Positions 43,683-52,801 are shown, counted from the stretch's first letter. The stretch is 64,000 nt of DNA from Chitinophaga pinensis (GCA_945862385.1 CAMAXV010000001.1:1-64000), one strand, 5' to 3'. Notes: generated by a model from the letters alone, not told the origin. Translations and numbers: made by a program.

Positions 43683-44843
43683 ATGATACAAAGGATTGCT
43701 AAGACCAGGTTGGTTGAACTCGCTGGAAGGTTCAAGGCAGTTGCCATCACCGGCGCACGCCAGACAGGCAAGACAACATTGGTTAAGCAGGTATTCAAAA
43801 ACAAACCCTACGTATCATTGGAAAACCCGGATACCAGAAATTTTGCTTTGGATGATCCCCGTGGATTTTTAGCCTCTTATCCAAAAGGAGCTGTCCTGGA
43901 TGAGGTACAAAGGACTCCGGAGTTATTTTCCTATTTACAGGAAGTGCTAGACAATTCAAAAGAGAAAGGCTTGTTCATCCTGACAGGTTCAAATAATTTT
44001 TTACTCCAACAAAAGATCTCTCAAACACTCGCAGGAAGAATTGGCATCATGCACCTTTTACCTTTTTCGATGGCAGAACTAAAAAAAGCACGATTACTGC
44101 CAGAATCGGATGACGTACTGATGCTTAATGGCTTCTATCCTCCTGTATATGACCAACAGATACCGCCCCAGGACTGGTGTCCCAATTACATTCATACCTA
44201 CATAGAAAAAGATGTAAGGCAAATCAAAAACATTACTGATCTGATCACTTTTGAAAGATTTGTCAAACTCCTTGCGGGGAGATCTGCTCAGGAATTGAAT
44301 TACAGTTCAATTGCAGTGGAAACCGGAGTGGATGTAAAAACAATTCAGTCATGGATCGGCATTTTGGAAAGTAGTTTTATCATTCATCTGCTGAAGCCAC
44401 ACCATAAAAATTTCAACAAAACCATTGTCAAAAGACCCAAACTATACTTTTACGATTCAGCGCTTGTCTGTTATCTGTTAGGTATCAGAAATATAACACA
44501 GCTCCAAACCCACCCCCTGCGGGGGCATATATTTGAGGGCATGGTTGTAACAGAGCTGATCAAAAAAAGAACTAACCTCGGATTAGACAGTAACCTCTAT
44601 TATTGGCGAGATAAAACAGGACATGAAATTGACGTTATCATTGACCAGGGCGATATATTGATCCCTTTAGAAATCAAATCCGGAATGACATTAAATAATG
44701 ATTTTTTCAAAAACATCAATTATTGGCAAGAACACAGTGGCAGTTCCAAATCAATATTACTTTACACTGGTCATCAAACACAGCATAGAAGTGATGGAAA
44801 AAAAATCATGAACTGGAGGGAATTGATAAATTTAGATCTATAA
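43683..44843 (+). CDS. AAA ATPase with DUF4143 C-terminal domain
   Basis: A 386-residue protein of the AAA_14/DUF4143 family. Walker A is GARQTGKT (residues 24-31), Walker B is in GAVLDEVQR (about 69-77), and sensor I is in FILTGSNNF. The C-terminal DUF4143 domain contains YYWRDKTGHEIDVIIDQGDI followed by LIPLEIKSG. The E-x-D ... E-x-K pattern resembles a PD-(D/E)XK nuclease core. These ATPases are common in variable genome regions; their role is unknown. It is a single gene with its own promoter, ending one base before the convergent 44845 gene. Confidence 0.93.
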   Translation: MIQRIAKTRLVELAGRFKAVAITGARQTGKTTLVKQVFKNKPYVSLENPDTRNFALDDPRGFLASYPKGAVLDEVQRTPELFSYLQEVLDNSKEKGLFILTGSNNFLLQQKISQTLAGRIGIMHLLPFSMAELKKARLLPESDDVLMLNGFYPPVYDQQIPPQDWCPNYIHTYIEKDVRQIKNITDLITFERFVKLLAGRSAQELNYSSIAVETGVDVKTIQSWIGILESSFIIHLLKPHHKNFNKTIVKRPKLYFYDSALVCYLLGIRNITQLQTHPLRGHIFEGMVVTELIKKRTNLGLDSNLYYWRDKTGHEIDVIIDQGDILIPLEIKSGMTLNNDFFKNINYWQEHSGSSKSILLYTGHQTQHRSDGKKIMNWRELINLDL

Positions 44844-44844
44844 T

Positions 44845-45411
44845 TTATTCGTTAAGTAAGATTACATGCTGATCCCAGAATTCCTTACAATCCTTGTATA
44901 ATGCAGGTTTCATGCCATGATGCGGCATCGGCATTGCATGATCACCAGGAAATGCTGTAATCAATTTTAATCCTCGCTTTAACGGCTTGAGTATAATCAT
45001 AAAATGAGGTGTTGAGGGAAGTTCATTAACAAGCAGATGCTGAACAAGATAACCTCTGTTTCGCTTTAAAAATATATTGTTCTGTTGTTGTATGGTCAGG
45101 CTGTCAAGAGGAATGACTGCATTTGTTCCACAACCATTTGGAAACGAAGATAGATCTGCTGTAGCAACTATTCTGATATTGCCATTTGCTTCAGTCAGTG
45201 TTTCATATTTTCCATCTTTAAGACGAGTTGCAAGTGATTCCAGATCATTCGCAAATTCAGGAAAAAATCTGGAGCCGAGAGTTGACAGTTGTAACTGAAT
45301 CTTCTCCTCACTGATTCCCACTGAACGCAGCTTGTCGATTGTGGATACACCTGGCTCCAGGAGATGGAGTAAGAAATGGATATGAGCGTAAGTATCAAAT
45401 ATAAATTCCAA
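44845..45411 (-). CDS. Hypothetical protein, 188 residues
   Basis: I do not recognise this protein. It starts MEFIFDTYAHIHFLLHLLEP and has a C-terminal half with HFMIILKPLKRGLKLITAFPG and HAMPMPHHGMKPALYKDC. The His- and Pro-rich end is unusual for an ordinary cytoplasmic enzyme and somewhat recalls secreted or toxin-like nuclease domains, but that is only an impression. No signal peptide. It converges with the AAA ATPase gene and is divergent from the large helicase gene (104-bp gap). Confidence 0.6.
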   Translation of the reverse strand: MEFIFDTYAHIHFLLHLLEPGVSTIDKLRSVGISEEKIQLQLSTLGSRFFPEFANDLESLATRLKDGKYETLTEANGNIRIVATADLSSFPNGCGTNAVIPLDSLTIQQQNNIFLKRNRGYLVQHLLVNELPSTPHFMIILKPLKRGLKLITAFPGDHAMPMPHHGMKPALYKDCKEFWDQHVILLNE

Positions 45412-45515
45412 TTGGCTTTAACTTTTAGAAATTATTAATCTCATTTAAAATTATTAAAATAGATGGAAACAATTTTCCCCCACCCTTCGTATCTTACCTC
45501 AAATAGAAAAACACT

Positions 45516-48500
45516 ATGCGTCCAGCGTCTCCGCGTTTCCTGGAAACCCTCAAAAACAAACTGTCCTTTGGGAGCACCCGCACCATTCTCCTGAACTGCC
45601 TGCCTGCCAGAAGCGCCTCCCGTCTGGCCATCAACGACATCGACCTGCTGAAAAAGGATTTCTCCTCCTCCTTCGTAGAACAACTCTGCACGGTACCGGA
45701 CTTCGATATCAAAATACCGGTTACTTTCAAGACGCCTAAAACAACGGATGCGCCGCATGTTAAACAGGCGATCGAAGAGGAAAACACCAAAAAATCCAAA
45801 ATAGAAAGGAAACTGGTCAACATCAAATACGACCACGACGACATCCTCAAGGAACAGGGTATCGAGACCTTCGGCTTCGGTTTTCCTATCCTCGTCAGAC
45901 GAGATCCTTCAGACCCCACAAGCATCATCGTTGCGCCTTTACTGATCTGGCCGCTGGACCTCAAACAGGAATTTGACCGCAGCAAAACCTGGACCATCTC
46001 CCGGAAATCAGAAAAAGGGATTCAGGTGAATGAAGCCCTGCGTGCCTTCCTGAAATCAGAACAGCAGGTGGAGATGCCCTCCCTGCCGGAATCGGTAACG
46101 GATGATGGACTTGTTGATAAAACAGAACTGGAAACCTTTATCCAATCTCTGAAGGAAAAACTCTACATCAGTAATTCTGGCATGCACCAGTGGAACTACC
46201 TGGATGTTATCCCGGAACGAATCGACCTGCAAAAGGAAATACTTGGACAATCAAGGATCATCTTCAGCGGTGTATTTGGCATCTACAAAAGTCAGAAACA
46301 AAGCCTAATCAACGACCTGAGTGAAATGATCCGGATGATGGAATTATCCACTGACAACGACAATGGCGACACCTCCTTTCCGCTGGAATGGTCGCATGCC
46401 ACAACACCCATACAGGTTGATCCGAGTCAGCATAGCGTATTGCGCTCACTGATTAAAAAGGATAAAATTGTCATTCAGGGCCCTCCGGGAACTGGTAAAA
46501 GTCAGACCCTCACGGCCATCATCGCTGCAGCCTTGTCTGATCGCAAGAAAGTACTCGTAGTCTGCGAAAAACGCACAGCCCTTGAAGTCATCCGGCAGAA
46601 TATGATGAAGCGATATCCCTTTCTCGACAGGTCTATCGCCCTCATCGAAGATGTGGCTTCAGACAGAAATACCCTTGTTAAAAAAGCCAGGGAAAGAGAA
46701 ACCCAACCGGAAAAAGTAAAGATGGCCATGGGTATGGTGGCGGATTTCAAACGCCAAAACGCACAATTTGAATCGCTCATCGCTGCTACGGATGAACGTT
46801 ATACGCAATTGCTGGAACCCATAACAGCTGATCAGCGCTGGATGGATGCCGTTGCTGAATGGCTTTCCCTGGAAGTGCAAGCAGAACAACTTCCGGAACT
46901 GGAATGGATGGCCGAAAAAGTATCGAAACTGGGCATACCTGGAGATTATACTACTGTTGGCAGCGAGTTGGCTGTATTGAATAAACTGCATGATCTTACT
47001 GCAGCAAAACGCTCAACTTTTCTCAGGCTATTCAATCCGCTATTATCGCCTCAAGCCTTACTGGCTGTTCCGAAAAAAATCAGGTCGCTTAGTTTTGAAA
47101 TCTCCCTGATACTCAAAGACCTGGAAGAACTTTTGTCCAACTGCCTGCAAAACATCAACCAGTTTGCCCATCTTGAAACGGATGGGCTCCTGCAATTGGC
47201 TGATGAACTGAGTAATAATATCAAAACAACATCCACAGACCTCGCTGATCCGTCTCGGGTATCCCTGATGGAACACATCGTACTGCTGTTCAATAAAAAC
47301 CGCTCTAACATTCTCTTCGCTTCGAAGGAAGTCAAACGCTTACAGGATGTCATTCAGGAAGAATACAATGCTATAACTGGTTCTGAAAACACGATAACAG
47401 AGGCATCGCTGCTGGCTGATAAAATCAAGACGGAAAAAGAGTCTTTAACCAAGCTCATCATCGATACTGAATGTAGCATCAATACTCTGAATGACAAACA
47501 TGCAAGCCCGGAAGAAATAACAGCCTGGGAAAAAAGCAATGAAGCCTGGCAGTCCATCTGCAATGAACTCCGTGAAATCTATCCATCTACGGTAGCCGAC
47601 TGTTCCAGTTTGCCACTCCGTGAGAAACAAAACTGCTGGCATGCACTCAGGGATTTCATCAATGCACAATTGGCTGATGAAACAGCAGTGCTGCATTACA
47701 TCAATTGGAAAGTGGCTTTCCTGAATAGCCCTGACTTCATGAAAGAATTGGTGAATCTTTTCAATGCCCGTCAAACGCAGGACTGGAGCCGAACCTGGCG
47801 CACGATTGAATTGTATACCCTGCTTTCAACAACTTACCAGGAGAAAAATTATCCGGAAAACGACCATCACCTGCATCAAATACTTTTACTGTGGCAAGAT
47901 ATGAACAGGAAGCAAGACGTCATGATCCACGATAATATCCATGTCTGGTTCAATGATGGATTGATGAAATATGAGCAGAGCAAATTGGGATTCAGGAAGC
48001 TCTTCAACCTGCGCGGCAACAACGGGGAATCAAGAAATTCACTGCGCCGCATCATCCATCAGCATCCGGATGCCTTTACCGATATGCATCCATTGGTATT
48101 GGCCAATCCCACTGCAGTGAGCACCCTGTTTCCTTTGGTTAATAACTTGTTCGACCTGGTCATTTTTGATGAAGCCAGTCAGCTCCGCATTGAAGACACT
48201 TTCAGCAGTTTGCTGAGAGGCAAAGCAGCCATCGTTTCAGGCGACAGCCAGCAGATGCCGCCTTCCAGTTATTTTGAAAGCAGTATGTCCATTCTTCAGC
48301 CAAGTGCCGATGAAGACGAGTATGAAGACGATCAGGAAAAACTGATGGAAGACCTGGAATTAGAAATGGCTAACCGGGAATCACTGCTGGAATGGGCTAT
48401 AGATGAGGGCTACGAGCAAACCTACCTCGACATGCACTACCGTTCCAGACATCCCGACCTGATTGAATTCTCCAACACCTGCTTTTACGGATCCAGGTTG

Positions 48501-49457
48501 ATTCCCATGCCAGGATCTGTTGAAAGTGCACCCATTAATTTCAGGCAGGTAAACGGACTTTATGAATCTCGCATGAACCTGAAAGAAGCCCAGGAAGTGA
48601 TTAGGATTCTGCGAGAAGAAATTCCAACCGGAAAAACAGTCGGCATTGCCACTTTCAATCTCGTACAACGAAATCTTATCCTCGATTTAATCAATAAGCT
48701 GAGGTATGAGGATGGCCGTTTTCATGAGCAGATGACTGCACTCGATCAACTCGGATTTTTTGTCAAGAACCTCGAAAACATTCAGGGTGATGAGCGAGAC
48801 ATCATCATCATTTCCACCACATTCGGACTGCGAAAGGATGGTAGTTTTAAGATGGCGTTTGGTCCGATCGGACAAAAAAACGGATACCGCTTACTCAATG
48901 TAATCATCACCAGGGCCAGGGAAAAAATTTACATGCTCACTTCCATTCCAACTGAAAGACAGCAGGAGTTCAGGCAGTATCTGGAAAGCGACAAACGGGT
49001 AAGTGGCAAAACAGGTTTACTCGCTTACCTCATTTACTGCAGGCTTGTCAGCTCCGGGAACCACGAAGCCAAACAAGATTTACTGAAAGAAATCCGAAAC
49101 AATATTGCCGGAAACAATGAGGCTACGCAACGCAAGGAAACAGAAGCACCTTTTGAACAGCAGGTTGCGCAATGCATCAGTAAACATTATGGTGTTGAAA
49201 GTGTGTCGATGAAACATCCCTGCGGCGGTTTCATCATAGATATTCAATTCACACACCCCGAAACCGGCAAGCGATTCGCGATAGCCACTGATGGTTCCGC
49301 TTATCACAGTGATATATTGTTCTGGCACAATGATGCCTACCGGCAGGAGCAACTGGAAAAAGAAGGATACCATTTCATCAGACTCTGGTCAGCCGTCTGG
49401 TGGAGCAATAGAATCGGAGAAGAGCAAAAGTTGATGGAGGTTTTGACAGATATTTAA
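45516..49457 (+). CDS. SF1 (Upf1-like) helicase with DUF4011-like N-terminus and C-terminal Vsr/MTES_1575-like nuclease
   Basis: A 1313-residue protein. Residues 1-250 resemble DUF4011 (FLETLKNKLSFGSTRTILLN; GFGFPILVRRD then PLLIWPLDL). Helicase motifs: I, GPPGTGKSQT (about 322); II, VIFDEASQL (about 881); III, VSGDSQQMPP; V, ENIQGDERDIIIIS; VI, LNVIITRARE. About 560 residues between motifs I and II form a long helical, coiled-coil-rich insert. The last 100 residues (PFEQQVAQCISKHYG, FIIDIQF, ATDGSAYHSD, YRQEQLEKEGYHFIRLWSAVWW) fit the Vsr-like MTES_1575 endonuclease fold; the first acidic residue before the Asp-Gly appears as Ala. The order is close to the DUF4011-helicase-Vsr (Hhe) defence protein. 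It is encoded as a single gene. Confidence 0.85.
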   Translation: MRPASPRFLETLKNKLSFGSTRTILLNCLPARSASRLAINDIDLLKKDFSSSFVEQLCTVPDFDIKIPVTFKTPKTTDAPHVKQAIEEENTKKSKIERKLVNIKYDHDDILKEQGIETFGFGFPILVRRDPSDPTSIIVAPLLIWPLDLKQEFDRSKTWTISRKSEKGIQVNEALRAFLKSEQQVEMPSLPESVTDDGLVDKTELETFIQSLKEKLYISNSGMHQWNYLDVIPERIDLQKEILGQSRIIFSGVFGIYKSQKQSLINDLSEMIRMMELSTDNDNGDTSFPLEWSHATTPIQVDPSQHSVLRSLIKKDKIVIQGPPGTGKSQTLTAIIAAALSDRKKVLVVCEKRTALEVIRQNMMKRYPFLDRSIALIEDVASDRNTLVKKARERETQPEKVKMAMGMVADFKRQNAQFESLIAATDERYTQLLEPITADQRWMDAVAEWLSLEVQAEQLPELEWMAEKVSKLGIPGDYTTVGSELAVLNKLHDLTAAKRSTFLRLFNPLLSPQALLAVPKKIRSLSFEISLILKDLEELLSNCLQNINQFAHLETDGLLQLADELSNNIKTTSTDLADPSRVSLMEHIVLLFNKNRSNILFASKEVKRLQDVIQEEYNAITGSENTITEASLLADKIKTEKESLTKLIIDTECSINTLNDKHASPEEITAWEKSNEAWQSICNELREIYPSTVADCSSLPLREKQNCWHALRDFINAQLADETAVLHYINWKVAFLNSPDFMKELVNLFNARQTQDWSRTWRTIELYTLLSTTYQEKNYPENDHHLHQILLLWQDMNRKQDVMIHDNIHVWFNDGLMKYEQSKLGFRKLFNLRGNNGESRNSLRRIIHQHPDAFTDMHPLVLANPTAVSTLFPLVNNLFDLVIFDEASQLRIEDTFSSLLRGKAAIVSGDSQQMPPSSYFESSMSILQPSADEDEYEDDQEKLMEDLELEMANRESLLEWAIDEGYEQTYLDMHYRSRHPDLIEFSNTCFYGSRLIPMPGSVESAPINFRQVNGLYESRMNLKEAQEVIRILREEIPTGKTVGIATFNLVQRNLILDLINKLRYEDGRFHEQMTALDQLGFFVKNLENIQGDERDIIIISTTFGLRKDGSFKMAFGPIGQKNGYRLLNVIITRAREKIYMLTSIPTERQQEFRQYLESDKRVSGKTGLLAYLIYCRLVSSGNHEAKQDLLKEIRNNIAGNNEATQRKETEAPFEQQVAQCISKHYGVESVSMKHPCGGFIIDIQFTHPETGKRFAIATDGSAYHSDILFWHNDAYRQEQLEKEGYHFIRLWSAVWWSNRIGEEQKLMEVLTDI

Positions 49458-49657
49458 TGTATAATTTTTGGTTCCAGTTCAACTTTTAAGGAGAACAATA
49501 ATAGAATTAATTTTTATTAGGTGGGAAATCAAATTACAAACTTTGAGAGCTGCCAAAATACAAATAAAACAATCGTTTGGGAATGCAGCCTTAATTTACA
49601 TGAATAAGGATAATTTAAACTGGATATCTGAAATGCTTGTCAAATACTAAGTCCGGA

Positions 49658-50002
49658 TTACTTTTTGGAAGCACTGATCATTGAATCCATCCATTCAGCA
49701 AGTTCTGGCAGATTCTCTACCACTGTGTTCCAGACAATTTCGAGATCGACACCAAAATAATGATGAATCAGTCGATCCCTCATACCGGAAATTTCTTTCC
49801 ATTGAACTAATGGGAATTGTGACTTAAAATCAGGTGGAATTTTTTTAGATGCTTCGCCTATAATTTCTAAACTTCTGACGATAGCTCTATTTAAAATACC
49901 ATCATTAAAAAAATTATCAAAATCTTTTCCTTGGGTTTGTATAATGCAAAAGTCAACCTCCTGCTTAATATGATGGAGAAACTCAGTTAACGATGGTTGC
50001 AT
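49658..50002 (-). CDS. HepT-like (DUF86) HEPN toxin
   Basis: A 114-residue all-helical protein. SGMRDRLIHHYFGVD is the HEPN RNase motif (R-x4-6-H, followed by Y) of HepT/DUF86. RAIVRSLEIIGEA is the other conserved helix. HepT cleaves RNA and is neutralised when MntA AMPylates the Tyr next to the motif. Its gene overlaps the upstream MntA-like gene by 20 bp, as usual for this toxin-antitoxin pair. Confidence 0.9.
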   Translation of the reverse strand: MQPSLTEFLHHIKQEVDFCIIQTQGKDFDNFFNDGILNRAIVRSLEIIGEASKKIPPDFKSQFPLVQWKEISGMRDRLIHHYFGVDLEIVWNTVVENLPELAEWMDSMISASKK

Positions 50003-50300
50003 ATTGAACCTCTTTCAGAATATGTGGACCAATATAGGGACTTAAAGATTCCTTTGTTATCAACTCAACCTTTCTGCCCATGAGTTCTTCAAGAAATTCC
50101 CCTAAACCAACAAGATTATGAATATTTTTTGCTCCTTTAGAAAAATGAACGAGAAAGTCAATATCAGAGGAATCAGTCTGCTCGTCCCTAATAAAAGACC
50201 CGAAAAGACCTATCTTCTCAACACCAAACCCAATTAGACGGTTTTGATTTTCCTCAAGGAGGCAGAAAATAACGCTCTTATCTAGTGAGGTGAGTTGCAT
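49983..50300 (-). CDS. MntA-like minimal nucleotidyltransferase (antitoxin)
   Basis: A 105-residue nucleotidyltransferase. GLFGSFIRDEQTDSSDIDFLVHF contains the G-S-F/x-R ... S-D-I-D catalytic block, and KVELITKESLS carries the third acidic residue. It is the antitoxin of the HepT/MntA module and inactivates the HEPN partner by adding AMP. A sequence TAATTTAG a few bases upstream of its start (minus strand) resembles a -7 element. Confidence 0.9.
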   Translation of the reverse strand: MQLTSLDKSVIFCLLEENQNRLIGFGVEKIGLFGSFIRDEQTDSSDIDFLVHFSKGAKNIHNLVGLGEFLEELMGRKVELITKESLSPYIGPHILKEVQYATIVN

Positions 50301-50484
50301 AAGCTAAATTACGAATTTTCGGAGGTTCTGATACACTTTTAAATTGGAAATAAAATACATATAATGGCAAATTAATTAACCAATCCTCTTCTATATAATC
50401 TGATAGGGAAGTTCGTATACGGTTTTGAAGGGTCGTGACTTAATATTTCTCCCTCTTTTAACCCCACTTTTACGAATACTTCTT

Positions 50485-50492
50485 TAGATTTG
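50485..50492 (+). promoter_or_regulatory. Candidate -7 promoter element of the small repeat-protein gene
   Basis: TAGATTTG matches the consensus TAnnTTTG exactly and lies 20 bp upstream of the ATG at 50513. No convincing -33 box could be placed at the usual distance. Confidence 0.5.
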
Positions 50493-50512
50493 ATAGCGTA
50501 AAACACCAAAAC

Positions 50513-50872
50513 ATGAAAACACTGCTTACATCCATTCTGGTACTGCTCAGCTATTGTACCTACAGTCAATGCTACATCTCCACCTATTCGGGAAACCAGC
50601 GGGTACTCAAGGTGGATGGCGATTATGTCTACACTTATTCGGGTAACCAGCGTCAGTACAAATTCGATGGGGAATACCTGGTGACCTACAATACCTACAA
50701 ACGGTTGCTGAAATTCGACGGACAATACATCATCCAATACAGCACCAACAAGCGCCTGGCAAAGATGCAGGGGGAATACCTGATAGAATACAATGGCAAC
50801 AAAAGAATAGCCAAGCTGGACTGTCCGGGTGCACGCAGTGCTATGGCCGCTACAGCCTATTTCTTCCTCTAA
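50513..50872 (+). CDS. Small secreted protein made of five 17-residue repeats
   Basis: A 119-residue protein with a signal peptide (LLTSILVLLSYCTYS). The mature part is almost entirely five imperfect 17-residue units of the form Y-x-x-x-Y-S-G-N-Q/K-R-x-x-K-x-D-G-E: YISTYSGNQRVLKVDGD, YVYTYSGNQRQYKFDGE, YLVTYNTYKRLLKFDGQ, YIIQYSTNKRLAKMQGE, and a last partial unit. Such Tyr-rich short beta-type repeats resemble WG or MORN-like folds but do not fit either exactly. Secreted; function unknown. Its 3' end overlaps the convergent nucleotidyltransferase gene by four bases. Confidence 0.8.
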   Translation: MKTLLTSILVLLSYCTYSQCYISTYSGNQRVLKVDGDYVYTYSGNQRQYKFDGEYLVTYNTYKRLLKFDGQYIIQYSTNKRLAKMQGEYLIEYNGNKRIAKLDCPGARSAMAATAYFFL

Positions 50873-51174
50873 CTTTTCCTGTAAAATACCTTACCTACCC
50901 GCTCAATGTGAGCACTTAGATTAGGTGCATTCAAATTATCGAAATCTGATAAATCAACTTTATATGGAAAATTCAGATCTTCAATATCCTGCCAGATATT
51001 GCTCATGATTTTCCTGTTGATACCCTTGCCTTTAACAGTGATATCAATATCCGACCCATTCCTAAAATTTCCTTTTGCCCTGGAGCCATAAATAATGACC
51101 TCATCAACCTCATTATAGCGGCGAAAAACCTCCTGCAATCTATCAATGGTGCTATCGTTGAGTCCGAAATTCAC
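50869..51174 (-). CDS. Minimal nucleotidyltransferase (MNT family)
   Basis: A 101-residue protein with the nucleotidyltransferase core IIYGSRAKGNFRNGSDIDITVKG (GSRAKG and SDID) and a later acidic YKVDLSDFD strand. It pairs with the HI0074-type gene just upstream, overlapping it by four bases in the ATGA manner. The pair is the second MNT module in 2 kb but belongs to a different subtype from MntA/HepT. Confidence 0.92.
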   Translation of the reverse strand: MNFGLNDSTIDRLQEVFRRYNEVDEVIIYGSRAKGNFRNGSDIDITVKGKGINRKIMSNIWQDIEDLNFPYKVDLSDFDNLNAPNLSAHIERVGKVFYRKS

Positions 51175-51593
51175 AAAAACTGATTCATGGTTTGATAAAA
51201 TGTTCTGAGTAACCTGATATTGACTTTTACAATCTGTTCATAAGCCTCCGTTATAATCTGTGGATCATACGCATGAACTGTAATATTGCGTGTTTCAAGC
51301 ATGTCCATCCACGGTTGTCCTTCTTCAATTAACCCCTTCTGAAATGCTTCACGGGTTGCACTTCGTGAACCAACAATACCTGTCATCCCCTCATACTCCA
51401 AAAAGTCTTTCATCACCTTCCATGCCAGCTCATGTGTAAACTCAAAATACTGAATGATGCCTGCCCTTATCAGCTCGCGTTCGTCATTACGATAGGCTTC
51501 AACAGCCTGCTCCAGCTGTAATAACGCCTTGCCATAATTTTGAAACCGCTGTTTCCAGCGAATATCACCCTGCCTCTCGTCTGCCTGTGTCAT
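51171..51593 (-). CDS. HI0074-family nucleotidyltransferase partner (substrate-binding, HEPN-like fold)
   Basis: A 140-residue helical protein. IRWKQRFQNYGKALLQLEQ at the start, GIIQYFEFTHELAWKVMKDFLEYEG in the middle and MLETRNITVHAYD near the end are diagnostic of the HI0074-type partner of minimal nucleotidyltransferases. The R-N-x-T-x-H segment occupies the position of the HEPN catalytic motif. The ATG at 51591-51593 is used because the family start follows it; the longer frame adds 16 residues. Confidence 0.9.
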   Translation of the reverse strand: MTQADERQGDIRWKQRFQNYGKALLQLEQAVEAYRNDERELIRAGIIQYFEFTHELAWKVMKDFLEYEGMTGIVGSRSATREAFQKGLIEEGQPWMDMLETRNITVHAYDPQIITEAYEQIVKVNIRLLRTFYQTMNQFL

Positions 51594-51673
51594 GAAACAA
51601 AATTCACACTTTTTTGAAAATCCAACAGTGTTTTTTGACACAAATCAACCGTTTTAACACAGGATTTTGGCAG

Positions 51674-52681
51674 TTAACCGCCCTGATACTGGGCCAATGA
51701 TTGCTGAAGTGTCAACTTAATCTCCTCCTGCAAACTCACCGGTGAAAGCACCTTGCATTGGTCGCCAAAAGAAAGTACGAGATTTTTCAACTCTACCGTA
51801 TTAAAAACATACAGCGTTACTTCAATACCTTCATCAGTTTCGCGGAGAACCTTCATGGAAGCATGTAGCGGACTCTCCAAAATCAAAGAGGCAATGGTTT
51901 TCGAAAAAAACAAATGTATGAGCTCAGGCTGCAAGGAATGACTATGGAAAATCCCGAGCGAATGCTTAAAATAGCCATCAGCATTAAACTGACTATCATC
52001 CACATAAGGCTCATTACTGCTCTCGATCTGCTCAATGCGAAATAACTTAAACAGATTGGTGCGGCCACCCTCGCCGATTTCGCGGGCATGGGCTACCATA
52101 TACCATTTGTTGCGGTATTCTTTCAACATATACGGACTCACCGTGCGATTCTTCGTAGGCTGTCCGTATGGTTTATAACTGATCAGCAAACTCTTCCGCT
52201 GCATGATGGCCCTGTATAAAACATGCAGCCACTTCACCCCTGTGTCAGTCCCCTGTTCATCCACCTGAATGAGTCTCGCACTTACACCCTGTTGCATATT
52301 TCGCAATACTTTGCTGCCGGTAATGCGACTGAAAACGGCGTCAAACTGATTGAAAAATGGCGTTCCCCTGAAAATGGCAAAAGCATGTCTGGCCATCTCC
52401 ATCACATCCTTTTCATCATTGCTGAGCGAGAACTTATCTATGGAATCATCCGGATCAGCATACTTGTATTTCCCCTCCCTGCAGTTTATTTCCACCAGAT
52501 AAATATCCTGCATGCTTTCGAGGTCGTTACGGATGGTCCGGTCAGTCACAGGCTTCTTGCCATCCTCCTCCAACTGTTCATTGACGATATCTGCCATCTC
52601 CCTGATACTATGCCACCTTGGAGAACGAAGCAATTCGTTGAGGATTTTAAATCGCTGGTCATTGTTCTTGTTGATGGGCAT
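51674..52681 (-). CDS. WYL-domain transcriptional regulator
   Basis: A 335-residue protein with an N-terminal winged helix (FKILNELLRSPRWHSIREMA, TDRTIRNDLESMQ) and a WYL domain containing YRNKWYMVAHARE, followed by the C-terminal WCX-like region. WYL regulators often repress defence genes. It lies between the second MNT module and the phosphoesterase gene (divergent, 120-bp gap), so it might control either or both. The ATG at 52679-52681 is chosen by homology. It is paralogous to the regulator at 13761-14768. Confidence 0.9.
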   Translation of the reverse strand: MPINKNNDQRFKILNELLRSPRWHSIREMADIVNEQLEEDGKKPVTDRTIRNDLESMQDIYLVEINCREGKYKYADPDDSIDKFSLSNDEKDVMEMARHAFAIFRGTPFFNQFDAVFSRITGSKVLRNMQQGVSARLIQVDEQGTDTGVKWLHVLYRAIMQRKSLLISYKPYGQPTKNRTVSPYMLKEYRNKWYMVAHAREIGEGGRTNLFKLFRIEQIESSNEPYVDDSQFNADGYFKHSLGIFHSHSLQPELIHLFFSKTIASLILESPLHASMKVLRETDEGIEVTLYVFNTVELKNLVLSFGDQCKVLSPVSLQEEIKLTLQQSLAQYQGG

Positions 52682-52801
52682 GGTGCTTTTTTTCCAATAA
52701 CAAGTTATGTATTTTATGCTGCCCTTCATCACCATTCCTACTCAATTGCTACTTGAAAATAAATGGCTTAACTTGTGTAGTAATTTTTAAAAACACCAAC
52801 T

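Noticed and set aside
43683-44843. AAA/DUF4143 ATPase as a third gene of the SWIM locus
   Set aside because: It has its own promoter-like box and a terminator-like palindrome before it, and this family is usually found as a single gene.
49468-49650. 60-codon frame after the helicase gene
   Set aside because: It starts at a TTG, lacks any family resemblance and has AT-rich intergenic-like codons. It might be a decayed gene end, but I cannot support it.
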